From assembly GCA_037157565.1 (NCBI GenBank), contig JAZHRO010000013.1, forward strand, positions 115,210,001 to 115,274,000: a stretch of DNA of 64,000 nt, in the 5' to 3' direction. Shown piece by piece: positions 32,532-44,372 of the stretch (position 1 is the first letter of the stretch; every line of letters begins with the position of its first letter). The position numbers and the translations under genes are program-made. Source of the DNA: Thalassia testudinum. Its lineage: Eukaryota; Streptophyta; Magnoliopsida; Alismatales; Hydrocharitaceae. Under the pieces are notes generated by a model that saw nothing but the letters and a program-made list of their open reading frames with translations, was not told where the DNA came from and did not search any database.

Positions 32532-33596
32532 GACGTTCCTATTCCTGTCCCAGATCAAAAACCTAGACCTATCCTAGAAGAACCAACCAAGGTTTCATTT
32601 CCCAAGGCCTTGACCAAGGGAAAGAAGACAACCAAGCCCATGGCTCCTGAGGATTACCTAGTCAAGCTCTTTGAGAAGGTCCAAATAAACATCCCCTTGA
32701 TGGATGCGATTTGCCACGTACCGGCTTACGCACGATTCTTAAAGAATGTGTGTACACTTCAGCATAAGCTGCGAACCAAGAGTGGGAGTCCAATTGTACT
32801 ATCAGAGCAAGCCAACTCTGTAATCCTAAGCAGACTCCCACCTAAGGCAAAAGATCCTAGTACTCCCCTGATTTCCTGTAAAATAGGTGATACCCAATTC
32901 AACAGAGCATTGCTAGACTTGGGTGCTTCCATAAATCTGATACCCACATCCTTACTTAAACACCTAGAAGAATCTGACCTAAAACCAACTGATGTGACAC
33001 TACAATTAGCAGATCAATCCATAAAGTCACCTAAAGGGATTCTCGAGGATGTTATTATAAGAGTGCGGGATTTCTATTTCCCTGTATACTTTATAGTCTT
33101 GGACATGGACACACCTGAAAACCCTAGGGATACACCAATCATTCTAGGGAGACCTTTCTTGGCTACTGCTAGAGCCAACATCAGTTGTGAGGAGGACCAA
33201 ATAGAGCTGAAATTTGGTAATCAAACCCTCAAAATTGATATCTTTAAGGCCCAACAAGAAATCAATTGCGGTGTCATCGAACAGATCTGTGATATTAGGG
33301 CTTTGGTTGATGAAACGCATTTTGAAAATGACCTGATTATACCTCATCAACCACGGAAAGATCTTGAACCGCAATTAGAGGAGTCAAATCCAGATTTAGA
33401 CAGACCCATAACTCCTACCCTTGAACCTCACACTTACCCTGAACCACTCGCTGCTGCTGATAACCCCATCCTTGAACTAAAATCCCTTCCCGATCAGTTG
33501 AAATATATCTTTTTGGGTTTTAATCAGACCCTTCCTGTGATTATAAATTCCAAACTTTCTCCTGATCAGGAATCCCGTCTGCTTGCTGTTCTCTAG
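32532..33596 (+). pseudogene. Element D aspartic protease region
   Basis: Same frame as the end of Gag. The active site reads RALLDLGASINLIPTSLL (around 32905-32955). The IILGRPFLATARANI block follows, then an acidic linker and LKSLPDQLKYIFLG. The domain would cut the polyprotein. The frame ends in TAG (33594-33596) and the next coding block is shifted. Confidence 0.88.
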
Positions 33597-34990
33597 CAAC
33601 ATCGCAGAGCCATTGGTTGGACTCTCGATGACTTGACTGGAATAAGTCCCTCTTATTGCACACATCATATTTATTCAGAAGAGGGCGCATGACCTTCTCG
33701 TGAGATGCAGAGATGTTTAACCCCAATCTGCAGGAGGTCGTGAAAAAGGAGATCATCAAGTGGTTAGATGCAGGGATCATCTACCCGATCTCCGACAGTC
33801 GTTGGGTGAGCTCGATTCAGGTTGTGCCTAAAAAGGCAGGGCTCACCATCATTACGACTGAAACCAGAGAAGTCATACCTACCCGATTAGCCAACTCATG
33901 GAGAGTCTGCATAGATTACCTACGACTCAATTCCTCCATGAAGAAGGATCATTTCCCATTACCTTTCATTGATCAGATTCTCGAGAAATTAACGGGAAAT
34001 CGATTCTTCTGCTTTCTTGACGGGTACTCAGGTTATAACCAAGTAGCTATTCATCCTGAGGACCAAGAGAAGACCACGTTCACCTACCCCTTCGGAATGT
34101 ATGCATTCCGAAGGATGCCTTTTAGTCTCTGCAATGCACCTGCAACTTTTCAGCGGTGCATGCTTGCCATATTCTCTGATATGGTAGGTGATTATATAGA
34201 AGTCTTCATGGATGACTTCTCAGTTTTCAGGGCATCATTTGATGATTGCCTCTAGCACTTGGTTCATATACTCAGGTGCTGCATCGATGTTAATTTGGTT
34301 CTTTCTTAGGAAAAGAGCCATTTTATGGTGCCTGAGGCGATCGTCCTAGGACATCTGATTTTTGAGAAGGGCATCCAAGTGGATCGAGCCAAGGTTGATC
34401 TAATTTCTCGTCTTCCTATGCCTAGCTCGATTAGGGACATCCGTTCTTTTCTAGGGCACGTCAGATTTTACCGTCGTTTCATTCCTGATTTTTCGAAAAT
34501 CACGTGCCCCCGACTACTCTTCTCTCTAAGGATGTACCCCTTGAGATCTCTAAGGAATGCACACAAGCCTTTGAGAACCTCCGTGACCGAGTCACCCAGG
34601 CCCCGATCCTACAATCCCCTGATTGGTCTCAACCCTTTGAGATCATGTGCAATGCGTCTGATTTCGCTGTAGGAGCGGTTCTGGGGCAGAAAGTTGACGG
34701 GAAACCCGTGGTCATCTACTACGCTAGCAAGACACTTGACAAGGCTCAACGTAACTACACAGTTACGGAGAAAGAGCTGCTAGCCGTAGTATTTGCCCTT
34801 GAAAAAATTTGATCTTATCTCTTGGGTTCCCATGTCATCATCTACTTGGATCACACGACTATGAGGCATCTCCTTGCAAGAAGGATGCGAAGCCCCGACT
34901 AATCCGATGGATCTTGCTATTGCAAGAATTCGACCTCGAGATTTGCGACAAGGCGGGAAGACAAAACGTGGTAGCTGACCATTTGTCTCG
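33597..34990 (+). pseudogene. Element D reverse transcriptase and RNase H
   Basis: The RT block runs from about 33600 with WLDAGIIYPISDSRWVS, the YSGYNQVAIHPEDQEKTTF block, CNAPATFQRCM and catalytic FMDD at 34205-34216. A TAG lies at 34251-34253 and another near 34308. The frame shifts near 34504 into RNase H (NASDFAVGAVLGQ, YYASKTLDKAQRNYTVTEKELLAVVFALE) and again near 34809, continuing RLIRWILLLQEFDLEI and VVADHLSRL. Together these copy RNA to DNA and remove the RNA. The copy is inactive. Confidence 0.9.
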
Positions 34991-36368
34991 CCTTCCTTCT
35001 GAGATCATCAACCCTTCCGGGCCCATCATGGAGCATTTCCCTAATGAGCACCTGCTGACTATTGGTACTGGACTTCCATGGTTTGCTAATATAGTAAACT
35101 ACTTGGCATCTCATCAGATCCCGTCTGATTGGCCGAAGGCCAAGAAAGACAAATTGCGCTCTGATGCCAAGTATTACATTTGGGAAGATCCGTACCTCTT
35201 CCGCATAGGTGCCGACCAAATCATCCGGAGATGTGTCCCAGAAGGTGAAGTCAATGATATTCTCTCCTTCTGCCATGACCAGGCATGCGATGGCCATTTC
35301 TCTGGGCATAAAATCGCATCGAAAATCCTCCAGTGTGGCTTTTATTGGCCCACTCTGTTCAAGGATGCATACAATCACTGCAAGGCATGCAGTCGTTGCC
35401 AAACTTTGGGTAACATGAGCCATCGCGACATGATTCCTTTGCAGCCGATTCTCATATGCGAAATCTTTGATGTTTGGGGGATTGATTTTATGGGCCCCTT
35501 TCCTGTTTCGGATGGCTTCGAGTATATTTTGCTGGCTGTGGATTACGTGTCCAAATGGATCGAAGCCATACCGACCCGAACTTGTGATCATAAAATCATT
35601 CTCAAATTCATTCATCACAATATCTTCTCACGGTTCCGGATTCCTCGTGCAATCATTTCTGACGGAGGGACCCATTTCATGAATGCTCAGTTCAGGTCAC
35701 TGATGACCAAATACGGGGTGTCTCACCGAATCTCCACTCCTTACCACCCCCAGACTAATGGTCTAGCTGAGCTATCAAATCGGGAGATCAAGAAAATCCT
35801 ACAGGTCACTGTTCGGCCTGACAGGAAGGACTGGTCGTCCTAACTTCCGGAAGCCTTCTGGGCCTATAGGACCGCCCACAAAACCCAATTAGGCATGTCT
35901 CCCTTTAGACTGGTGTACGGGAAGGCGTGTCACCTTCTCGTCGAACTGGAGCACAAAGCATATTGGGCAGTACGGAATTGTAATTTAGATCTTTCTAAGG
36001 CTGGAACCCACAGAAAGCTTCAAATTAGCGAGATCGATGAACTATGTCTTGATGCGTACGAGAACTCGTGGATCTACAAGGAGCAGGTTAAAGCCTTCCA
36101 TGACAAGCATATCTCTAGAAAGATCTTTCATCCTGGTTAGAAGGTCCTATTCTTCAATGCCCGACTAAAACTCTTCCCTAGGAAGCTGCGATCCAAGTGG
36201 GTCGGACCATACTTGGTCTGACAGGTTTTTGGAAATGGAGCCGTCGAAATCAATCCACTCAGCCATGATTCAGAACCTTTCATCGTGAACGGTCAGAGAC
36301 TCAAACCGTTCATTGATGTAACCTCTACTGATTTGGCTGAATCATCATTTATCCTCCATTTTCCTTGA
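34991..36368 (+). pseudogene. Element D integrase
   Basis: The zinc-binding region is complete: CHDQACDGHF, then CKACSRCQ. The core has Asp in [11 protein letters not shown], Asp in [10 protein letters not shown] and Glu in NGLAELSNREI. The C-terminal part includes LFPRKLRSKWVGPYLV, the GPY module. In-frame stops are TAA at 35841, TAG at 36138 and TGA near 36221. The frame ends with TGA at 36366-36368. The protein would insert the DNA copy into the chromosome. Confidence 0.9.
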
Positions 36369-36638
36369 GCATATTGCGCCCAGCCGATGGCGTAAAACTC
36401 AGCGCTCAACGGGAGGCAGCCCGTCATTCTCTTTGAAAACCTGAAACCTTTTCTGACACCTTTGTGCACTTAAGGTTCACCCTTTAGGACAGCCGACTCC
36501 ACCTTATGTGCTTGCATCTGAGATTAAAAATCGTCCGCAATAGTCACCCCAACCCATTCACTCATCAAACATCTATCCTAATATATGAACTAAGTTGAAT
36601 AAAAACCCCCTAAGTTACAATGAAGACATTGTAAATCT

Positions 36639-36652
36639 TAGGCATGGGGGGA
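36639..36652 (+). promoter_or_regulatory. Internal polypurine-tract-like motif (D)
   Basis: TTAGGCATGGGGGG, preceded by ATGAAGACATTGTAAA, 1.3 kb before the true polypurine tract. Confidence 0.65.
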
Positions 36653-37357
36653 ATGAAAGTGCAAATCTTGTAAGAAAAGGTTTTAAACAAAAAAATTCAC
36701 ATATGCCAAAAACATCATAAAAATTAAAAATTTTTTTGAAAAAGAATAATAAAATGAGAGGAGGAAAGAAAATTTTGTGGACTATACAAAGGAGGAGGAG
36801 AAGAAAAAGGAACAAAATGAAAAGGAGCACAAAATGAAAGAAAAAAGTGATAGTCGTTAGCAAGAAATTAAGGAATTAACCTAAGTTCTAGACCTCATTC
36901 AGGAAAATAAATAGAAACTGCACAGTAAGATTACTAAGAAAGCGAACTTTAGGCATTCTTGGATAGATTCTTAGTACCCATTAAGATCTAGACATTCCTC
37001 AAGAGGTTGAAGAAAATGAAAAGCTTAAGTATTAGGTCCAAGACTTAGGGAGTGTTTGACCTCGTTAACTAACCTTTGATTTACGGGACTCAGTAACCTA
37101 AGCACCCTAACTTCACACAGCCTGGTTCAGTAAGCATAAAAATCAAAATCACGTAGAAGCGTTGCAAAAATTCTGTAAATGACACCAAGAGTAGGAGCGG
37201 CCGACCAACACAAGTTGATTTGGACGAGTTCCCAGCGCGGAGAGGTGGGAAATTCCCCTCAAAGAAGCGTAACAAAACATCATCTCCTCGGTGCTTGTCT
37301 CTTAGGATATTTACATATCCTACTGGGGGCATGTAAGCACTCTGCTGGTTCAGATTC

Positions 37358-37510
37358 CATGGATGGCATTATCACGAAATGTCAATTGCCAGGGTCTGAA
37401 TTCGACCACGGAACACCATGGATGGGATTATCTCGAAATCTCAACAGCCAGGGTTCTGGGGGTTACCATGGGCGGTGCTATCTCGAAGCATCGACTGCTA
37501 GGACCCTTTA
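37358..37510 (+). repeat. Triplicated CCATGG unit in D 3' region
   Basis: Units start at 37358, 37416 and 37466, matching the three units of element B in order and spacing. Confidence 0.8.
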
Positions 37511-37950
37511 AGGATTGATGATGGGGACAAGGAATCTGATACATACTGTGTTGAAAGGCCAATCCTAAGCTAGAATTAAAAGGAAAAAGAGAAAGAAAAC
37601 TCTCCAAACAGATAAATCTTCTACCTCTCTTTCTTACAAAACGCACTGCGAACTGAGCCAGGGTTAAAATTATCTCAAGCACGGGTGCTTTAACCGCAAA
37701 GTCCAATAAGCCTTAGGTTAGTTCTTGTAGGCCTTAAAAACCTTTGTTAAGGACTGAGGCTGAGGCTAGACAGATCTGGATCTTGGTTGGTACTACAGTA
37801 CCTTTTAGGCCTATGGTTGGCATTCTGACCTAATCTAGGTTGCAAAAGAAAAAGCACTTATTTGAAATCATTAAGAACTTCATGGTCTAGAATAAGGGTT
37901 GAAACCTTAAAATTTTGCTAAGCGACTAGCCAAAGCTAGGCATGGGGGTA

Positions 37951-40803
37951 TGATGAGAACGTCATCATGAACTCTAACTAGCACAATCTAATCCAAATAT
38001 GTGTGAAAAAGCTCCTACAAAACCCAAAGAGAGGCTTAACTCAGAGAATACTGAGTTAAAGAATAAAACAAATCATCAGGGGTAAAACTATAATTTTACC
38101 AATGTAGTTTGCGAACAAGGTAATTAAGGGTCCAAACACAGGTCAAACAAGCTTAACAATGAGGGAAGTGGGATGATCTGATCTGAAAAGGGTTGTAGCA
38201 ACTTCTAAGAATTAAATGACATTCTGTAACCCTAAAAATAAATCCACTTCAATTCACGAGAATCGAGGTAGGATAAAAATCAAATAAATCCTCTAAAAAT
38301 CATATAAAAATATTCCCTAGGGATTAGAACCTTCAATTTGGCTTTTGGAACCTATTTTGATCTAAAATGAGAACCATGCCCAATTAATAACTTAATTTAG
38401 GTTTTTACGCAAATTAGCCGATCAAACATGGCCCAACCTAGAATTAAAATTCACCATTAAAATTATTAGGTTCAAATTGGTCTGGTATAAAAACTTGAGC
38501 CTAAGAAAAGACCTCCTTGACCGACTTTACAATTTGGTCCTCTTTATTTACTTTTTGACCCTTATCTTTTGAAACCCTTGCATTTAGGCCCCAAACTTTT
38601 CATCATTCTTTGCAGAACGGTCCTCCCTACCACTTCTGCACAGCGCCATGCCTCCGGCGACCTTGCGCGGAGGATGGCGCTGCGCAGGGCAGGGCTGTCG
38701 TCTTCTAGAATAGAAGGGGGTTCCCTACGACGTCCTCTGTCGCAGGGACCCGCCCACGACCTCTGCCGACCACCATACCTTCCGTGCGAATGCGCGGAAG
38801 GTATGGGTGTCCCTTCCGGCCATACTCCGGCGAGGCTGGCACGATGCCACCTCGCCCCTCTCTGCACGCCAAGCCCTTTATAAGGAGCGGCGGACCATGC
38901 CAACTCCTTCAAGCTTCCTTTGACGGAGAAAACACCCCCTCATCATCCCTTTCTCCTCTGGTCAGAGAGCCCGAAGCTTCCGGCGACCTTCTCCTCCTCC
39001 TCCTCGTCTCTTTGCTGCCCTACCTGCAGCAGGGTTTGCTTTGCCCTGTCGTCCGCGCTAGGCTGTACCCACTGGCGCTCTCCGACTGCTTCCTCGTCGC
39101 CGAAACCCTCCTCCAAGGCATCTTCTTCTCCAGCTCTAGCAGGCACGAGCCGGCTGCTCCTCCTTCCCCCTTCATCAAGTAATTAGGTAATTAGCTTCCT
39201 CTCTCCTTCCCTTGAATTTTCCCCCTTTTAAACTGCCATTTCGACCACCCGACTGCCACTGACCAGACCCATCCTCTCCACCTCCGATCACCCTCTCCGA
39301 CGAGTCCATCCCATGTCCACTGACCCCTTCGCACCTCATCGACCAGCCCAGAAGCTCCCTCACACTCCACTCTATCGATTCCCCCTCTCCATTCACTGCC
39401 AAGCGCCACCCCCCGAACAAACCCACCTTTCCACCCATAGTCTGACCTAGGTCAGCCTCTGCACGCACTCCTGCACCTCGCCAACCACCGCACGAGCTTC
39501 GCCACACTCCGGCGAAGCTTTCCACATCTTCTGACTTGGCCGAGAGGCCGTCACTGTGATTTCAGGTTCGCGCCCTCTCGCTGCCACTGTCGACGAGCTG
39601 CAGCAGCTTCACCTGCAGCTGCAGGCATCCTCCAGCCCAGGCACACGTCCCAGGTTGTGCGAGAAGTAGTCGCGAAGGCACCCAGGCCTGCAGCTGGGTC
39701 GCAGGCCTTACGGGCTGCCTCAATTACCCATGGATTGCTCGCCTGTGGGCGCCAAATCAGGAGGTGGGACTTTAGTCCCACCTCGTAAGTGCTTGGCTGA
39801 GCATCCGCACTTAATTTGAAAAAGTGCATAGGGTTGACTACCTTCGAACACATGGGTCAGGTCCCTCTCACCCACACGCAGTGGGCCACGCGCTCGCTCG
39901 CCCAGACCCTCGCCCTTGCCCGCGCTCACGCCCCGCAGGTCTGGGCCAAATCCGACTACCCAAACCACGCACTCCTCGCCCACCACCGCACACCGGTGGG
40001 CCTGGTCCCGGGCGCGATACCCGCACCCGATTACCCGGCTCTGAGAGAGCAGTCCTAAGAGAGAATTCTGAGAAAGAGAGACGCGGGGAAGGGGTAGGGG
40101 TAGGTTTTGCTCTGACCTTTGTGTGAGCGTGCAAGAAGAAAAGAAGAAGAAGAGAAGCGGCTGAAGCCTTAGCCGCTCAGCAGCAGCTGAAGAAGGAAGG
40201 AAGGAGAGAAACAGAAGAAGAAAGAAGGGAGGCACTGTAGCAAAGCCACAGATAAATCGTCTGAGCACTGCATCAGACGTCGGAATCACTACAGCCGCAG
40301 AAGAAGAAAGAAGCCTTTGCAGCCACCAAGAAGAAGAAGAAGGCAGGAAGGAAAAGAAGAAAGAAGAAGGCAGGAAGAGAAGAAGAAGAAGAAAAGAGAA
40401 AGAAAGAAGGCACAACCGCAAGCAAGGAAGGAAAAGAAGAAAGAAAGAAAGAAGAAGAAGAAGGAAGAAAAGAAGAGGAAGATCACCACTGTCGCAGAGA
40501 AGAAAAAGAGAAAAGAGAAGGCAAGACTGAGGAAGAGCAAGGAAAGCAAAGAGAAGAAGAAAAGAAAAAAAAAGAGAGAAGAAGAAGAAGCCAACAAAAC
40601 TCTCTCTCTCTCTCTCTTATTTTTGTAACATAATAGAGACCTTATTTATACTTCTAGAAACATAGTTGCTCCCTTAGTTCGACCTCGGGAAAACCTTGTT
40701 CCGAGTAAAAAATTTTAAATAGTAATTTGGTAGCTGACTTGTTATATACTATAATGACTGTAACTATAATAAACATAACAAGACGCTACTCGTAAGGTTA
40801 CCA
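37951..40803 (+). repeat. Element D 3' LTR
   Basis: 2853 bp, starting TGATGAGAACGTCATCA and ending GGTTACCA. One base in the edge hairpin differs from the 5' LTR (C to G). It keeps the AGGTGGGACT hairpin (39761-39784) that the 5' LTR has half lost. TATA box at 38878-38886. Confidence 0.93.
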
Positions 40804-41538
40804 AGAACCCAGGCAGGGAAGATCTTTGGAGGAGATCTTGAAGGTGGTCCACGCCACCTTGGAGGAGCTTTTGAGGGTGGTGCACGCCCACCCCTTGGAG
40901 AGAGCATTGAAGGTGGTGGCTTCCACCTTGGAGGAGCTCTCAAGGAAGGAGAAGAAGGAGGCCCTCTTTTCAAGCCAAGGAGCAACTAGGCTTGGAGCAA
41001 GAAGACTCCCTTCTTCACCATTTTTGCAAGAGGATTTGTGTTTCTTTTCTTGCTTTTAGATTTTTTTATTTTAGTAGAAGCATTCCTCTACTTGTCCTTG
41101 AAAAGAACACCAATTCTACTCAATTAAATTACCTTCTTTTAGCTTTTTATTGAAATTGTTACTTTTGATTCTAGCGCTTGTTTCACCTCTTCTTCCTAAT
41201 TACTCTAGGCCTCCACTTGCCTAGAGTGAGCTTAGGAAGAAGATATTTCTATCTTTTAAGTTTTAGTTAAGCAATTGTAGGTGTTAGTACTTTCCGTTAC
41301 AATTTGCATTTTGCCCTCGTCTTTTCAAAACAAAAAAATTACATATTTAAAATACCAAAAAGAAAGTTGAGATCTATTTGTAAGCAAGAGGATTAATTTT
41401 GCAAACAATTGGCCTCCTTGGACGACCCTAGATACTCCCCTATCTAGGATACAAAGTTAAAAGCGAAAGTGGATTCACGTGTTACAATGACGTTAAAAAC
41501 CTGCTTTTACAAATCACGCGTATTTCGCTATCAATGAC

Positions 41539-42504
41539 TTATCAACTTGCCCTCTGATTTAAGGAGACTTTAACTCTAAGCATCTACACACTATTTGCAT
41601 CAACTCGCTTTTCGACGATTTTTACAAAAATTAGATAGCTAATAAACCTTATAGGATGGTATAGCTAGCAAGTTGTCTGTGGTAACAGCTCATCGACCGG
41701 TTGTCCAAAGCCTAGTCACAAGACCATTCTCTTCTTGCTGCCTTTAGGTAAATCTTAGATCAGTGAAGCCACCTACTTTAAAAAAAGGATAAAAAGAAAA
41801 GTATCCAAAAAGAAAAAGAAAAAGAAAAAAAGAAATAGAAAAGAAGAAAAGAAGAAAGAGCCACACTTCACCGCACGAGTATGGCTGACAAGTTGTCGGT
41901 GGTAATAGCTCATCGGCCAGTTGTCCAAAACCCAGCTCACAAAAATACACATTTAATTCCAAACACTTAGGATGAAGCGGAGAAATAGAATAAGCCAAGG
42001 AGATATACACTGGGTTCACCCTTATATTGACTTCATAAAAATAAAAGTAGGGAGAAAGCTACTGGTCGTATAAATAAACCTTTAAGCAGAATTCCTTTTC
42101 AAGGTCACCTAGGGGCGTAGAAACTCGAAATCCATTCTAATCGCTGATCAGTGAGTCTATCACATTTCATATATAAAGATGCTTAATACTTAGAGTTCTC
42201 TTCGAGTCATGGGTGGGTTGGGTAGCCTTATAAAGCTGCCTCGAAACCCTGAACTTAAAAATCCAAAAAAAAAATTAGAAAAGAAGAAAAAAAAAAGATG
42301 CTTCTACTTTTGAATAAGGTGAGGGCTTGGGCGATTTGCATTTTGGCAAATACCCGGGCACTATTGTGTTTCTATAGTTCATGTCCTTAGTAATTTGATC
42401 TTAATGTTAAAAAATAACTTTTGCCCAAGTAATTTGATCCTAATTCTATTTATAAATGGCATATAGTTTTTGCTAGGAACTAGCAAAAGATAGGCATGAG
42501 GGTG
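41539..42504 (+). other. Element C 3' noncoding region, distal part
   Basis: This resumes after solo LTR F. It contains a diverged direct repeat of about 65 bases (41654-41722 and 41878-41944) sharing CAAGTTGTC, GCTCATCG and GTTGTCCAAA. The polypurine tract TAGGCATGAGGGTG ends at 42504. No coding sequence is seen. Confidence 0.7.
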
Positions 42505-43971
42505 TGATGTGTATACATCTAAGTAGCTTAAAATATCTACTTATACATGTTCTTAGTGTCGTAGAAGTATCATACATTGTAAATATTGCATAACATGCAT
42601 CATCATGCATTTAAGTCAAATTATACAAAGTGTATGGTAATTTACTCTTTTTTGTGGCTAGGGATAGGGAGATATTTAATTAGTGCCTCGAATTGAAGAT
42701 CCAATCATATGGATTCGATCAGGACGACAATCGGAGTTCAACGACTCTAAGAATGTCCCGATCGGACTTTTGTAGCATCAGATGCAATTCGAGAAAGATC
42801 AGAGGTCAAGGGACCAGGTGGTGTAAATTCGTACTTCAGATGACAAATCCAACCACATGGATGGGTTCAAATCGATGATCGCAGCCCAACAGCACAAAAA
42901 TCGATCCAATCCGACATCCGTGGCATCACCTACAAGCATATGAAGATGGACGGCTAGAATGGTGCCACGTGGCACCATCCCAACCATCCAAACCCGCCCG
43001 CACCCCTCCGTTCAACTTCTAAAGCCTTATGCACCCGCACCTCTCAATCGTTGGATTCTTATCCAATGGTCGCAAGCGATGGAAGCGTGGAGCGTCTTTG
43101 AGACAATCCACGATTGTAGCTCAGTGGACGAACGCCCTACCAAGAGCCAACAGCGCAAGATCGACTCTCCGCTCACCTCAAATCAAAGGCCCGAGTAGGC
43201 ACGACTCAATTCGGTCATTGGATTGTGAGGGGATGGTGGATGCGGGCGCGATGTGGCACGATGGACTCACGTGGTTCACGCACGCGCCATCTGACGTGCC
43301 ACTACACGTGTGATTGCACGTGCGAGCGCATGATGAAGGCGTGGGTGCGGATGCATCCTAACCATCTAATCTCGCGATCGGACAGCTGAGGTTGTCTGAA
43401 TGTGATGCGTGCATTGAAGCAAAGGAAGAGGAAGAGGTGGGGGCATGCGCGGATCTACACCCATGTTCATCCTTTAGTGACATTTATATTCGTCACTAAA
43501 TGCTAATACATTTAATCTTCTAAGCCTTAAAAGACATTTTTGCCCCCAACCTCTACACCTATAAAAGGGCCTACAACCCTCACTTTCTTTTCATCCCTTC
43601 CTTCATCTCTCTCTCTCTCCAAAGCTCTAAAGAAGCTTGTCCCAAACCCGGGATGCTCCTTTAGAGTAAAAATCAAAATTTTATCCACTACTCACCCCGT
43701 TCGTGAAGCACCTGTGGTTGTCTTCTCGCCCTCGTTTCGGATGTGGATCCCGTGACGATGATGCCCTACCTCTCCCCTTGTTCTTCCCACTTCGTTCTTC
43801 ATACTCCATCTTCGCTCTCCTTCTTCCAGGCGACGTCCGTCCGGCTCACCCTCCAAGCAACCATCAAGGAGGATAACTTTCCCTTTCTCTTTATCGCTTT
43901 CAAGATTAGATTTCCCGCTTTCTAGTGTAGCAAGTAGTTGTAATAACATTATTTTGAGTATAAAAGTTGTT

Positions 43972-44005
<34 letters not shown>

Positions 44006-44253
44006 TCTCTTTAGTTGTAGTATTTATATTGCAAATAGAATAGCAACCATTGTGAATATCTCATTTATAAACAAAAATTACAAAGAAAAAATATAATTGT
44101 GGATTTCGAATTGACGTAGCCTCCCTGTGTTTGACCCAGGACTCCTTTTGAGTTTTGGTAAAAATTATTTGATTGTTCGGATTTTTTCATAAATTACACT
44201 ATGACAACAGTTTTCAAAACTCAAATCTTCTTACGACGAATTCTCGTACAACA
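42505..44253 (+). repeat. Element C 3' LTR
   Basis: 1749 bp, starting TGATGTGTATACATCT and ending GTACAACA. TATA box CTATAAAAG at 43559-43567; CT microsatellite at about 43970-44015 at the position where B interrupts the 5' LTR. The middle is related to the LTR of element E (blocks around CAGATGACA, GATCGCAGCCCAAC, GATGGTGCCACGTGGC). Confidence 0.9.
43117..43168 (+). promoter_or_regulatory. tRNA-like A and B box in C 3' LTR
   Basis: TAGCTCAGTGG fits the polymerase III A-box consensus exactly. AGATCGACTC, about 31 bases downstream, is close to the B box. A tRNA-derived (SINE-like) piece captured in the LTR would explain it. The same arrangement is present in the E LTRs. Confidence 0.5.
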
Positions 44254-44372
44254 CAGACCTCCATAGCTCGAATGTGGAAGTTGATCTATTGATACAAAGG
44301 ATCCAAGAATTTAAGGAGGAAGTTAAAGTGAATTCCATTGTGCAAGATGAAACCTTAGCAAGAAATACAGGT
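44254..44372 (+). other. Possible host exon fragment next to element C
   Basis: Immediately after the C 3' LTR an open stretch reads LHSSNVEVDLLIQRIQEF and onward as an amphipathic, Glu/Lys-rich segment of about 38 residues, and ends at a good donor-like AG|GTCGAATG near 44371. I do not recognise the family. It may be the exon of a gene disrupted by element C, or chance. No acceptor or partner exon could be identified in the AT-rich DNA that follows. Confidence 0.25.

Larger units (their letters stand above)
36369..37950 (+). other. Element D 3' noncoding region
   Basis: Collinear with B 19150-20638, beginning with AGCGCTCAACGGGAGGCAG. It contains the internal polypurine-like motif (36639-36652), the 8-bp hairpin TAGGATAT-TTAC-ATATCCTA (37303-37322), the triplicated CCATGG unit (37358-37510) and the polypurine tract CTAGGCATGGGGGTA (37936-37950). 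No env-like reading frame is seen. Confidence 0.8.
26916..40803 (+). mobile_element. Element D: Athila-type Gypsy retrotransposon with gag-pol
   Basis: A 13,888-bp element with both LTRs (26916-29742, 37951-40803), tRNA-Asp primer site, leader, gag, protease, RT, RNase H, integrase, long 3' noncoding region and polypurine tract. It is flanked by AGAAG (26911-26915) and AGAAC (40804-40808), a 5-bp duplication with one change. Domain order and sequence place it in the Athila/Tat branch; no env-like frame is visible after integrase. All coding parts carry stops or shifts, so it is inactive. LTR, leader and 3' region match element B. Confidence 0.92.
25418..41533 (+). mobile_element. Solo LTR F in element C, split by D; TSD ATGAC
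   Basis: F starts TGATAAAC-GCCA-GTTTATCA at 25418 and ends CGCTATCA at 41533. Perfect duplications ATGAC lie at 25413-25417 and 41534-41538. Without the nested element D (26916-40803) it is about 2.22 kb, has no coding domains, and ends with a CCTCCTTGGACGACCC block and an AAATTAC-like stretch typical of the neighbouring Gypsy LTRs. It is therefore a solo LTR of another Athila-type family. The left part is crowded with AGCTC words. The frame 40826-41059 encodes only repeats of the LTR and is not called. Confidence 0.88.
12356..44253 (+). mobile_element. Element C: deleted Gypsy element, outermost of a nest
   Basis: Plus-strand Athila-type element with a 5'-truncated 5' LTR (12356-13411, resuming 23361-23611), primer site (23615), an integrase remnant (to 24963), a 3' noncoding region (24964-25417, resuming 41539) and a 3' LTR (42505-44253). 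Gag, protease, RT and RNase H are gone: sequence jumps from the primer site straight into the linker before integrase. It was hit at least twice, by B in the 5' LTR and by F in the internal region, F itself being hit by D. The target duplication cannot be checked because the left end is lost next to element A. Confidence 0.85.

Noticed and set aside
36369..37950. Search for an env-like gene after integrase in D
   Set aside because: No open frame with signal peptide or membrane segments; all frames are short and the region is conserved as noncoding in B.
40826..41059. 77-residue frame with repeated LEEL and VVHA words
   Set aside because: It is within solo LTR F right of element D; the repeats reflect duplicated LTR sequence.
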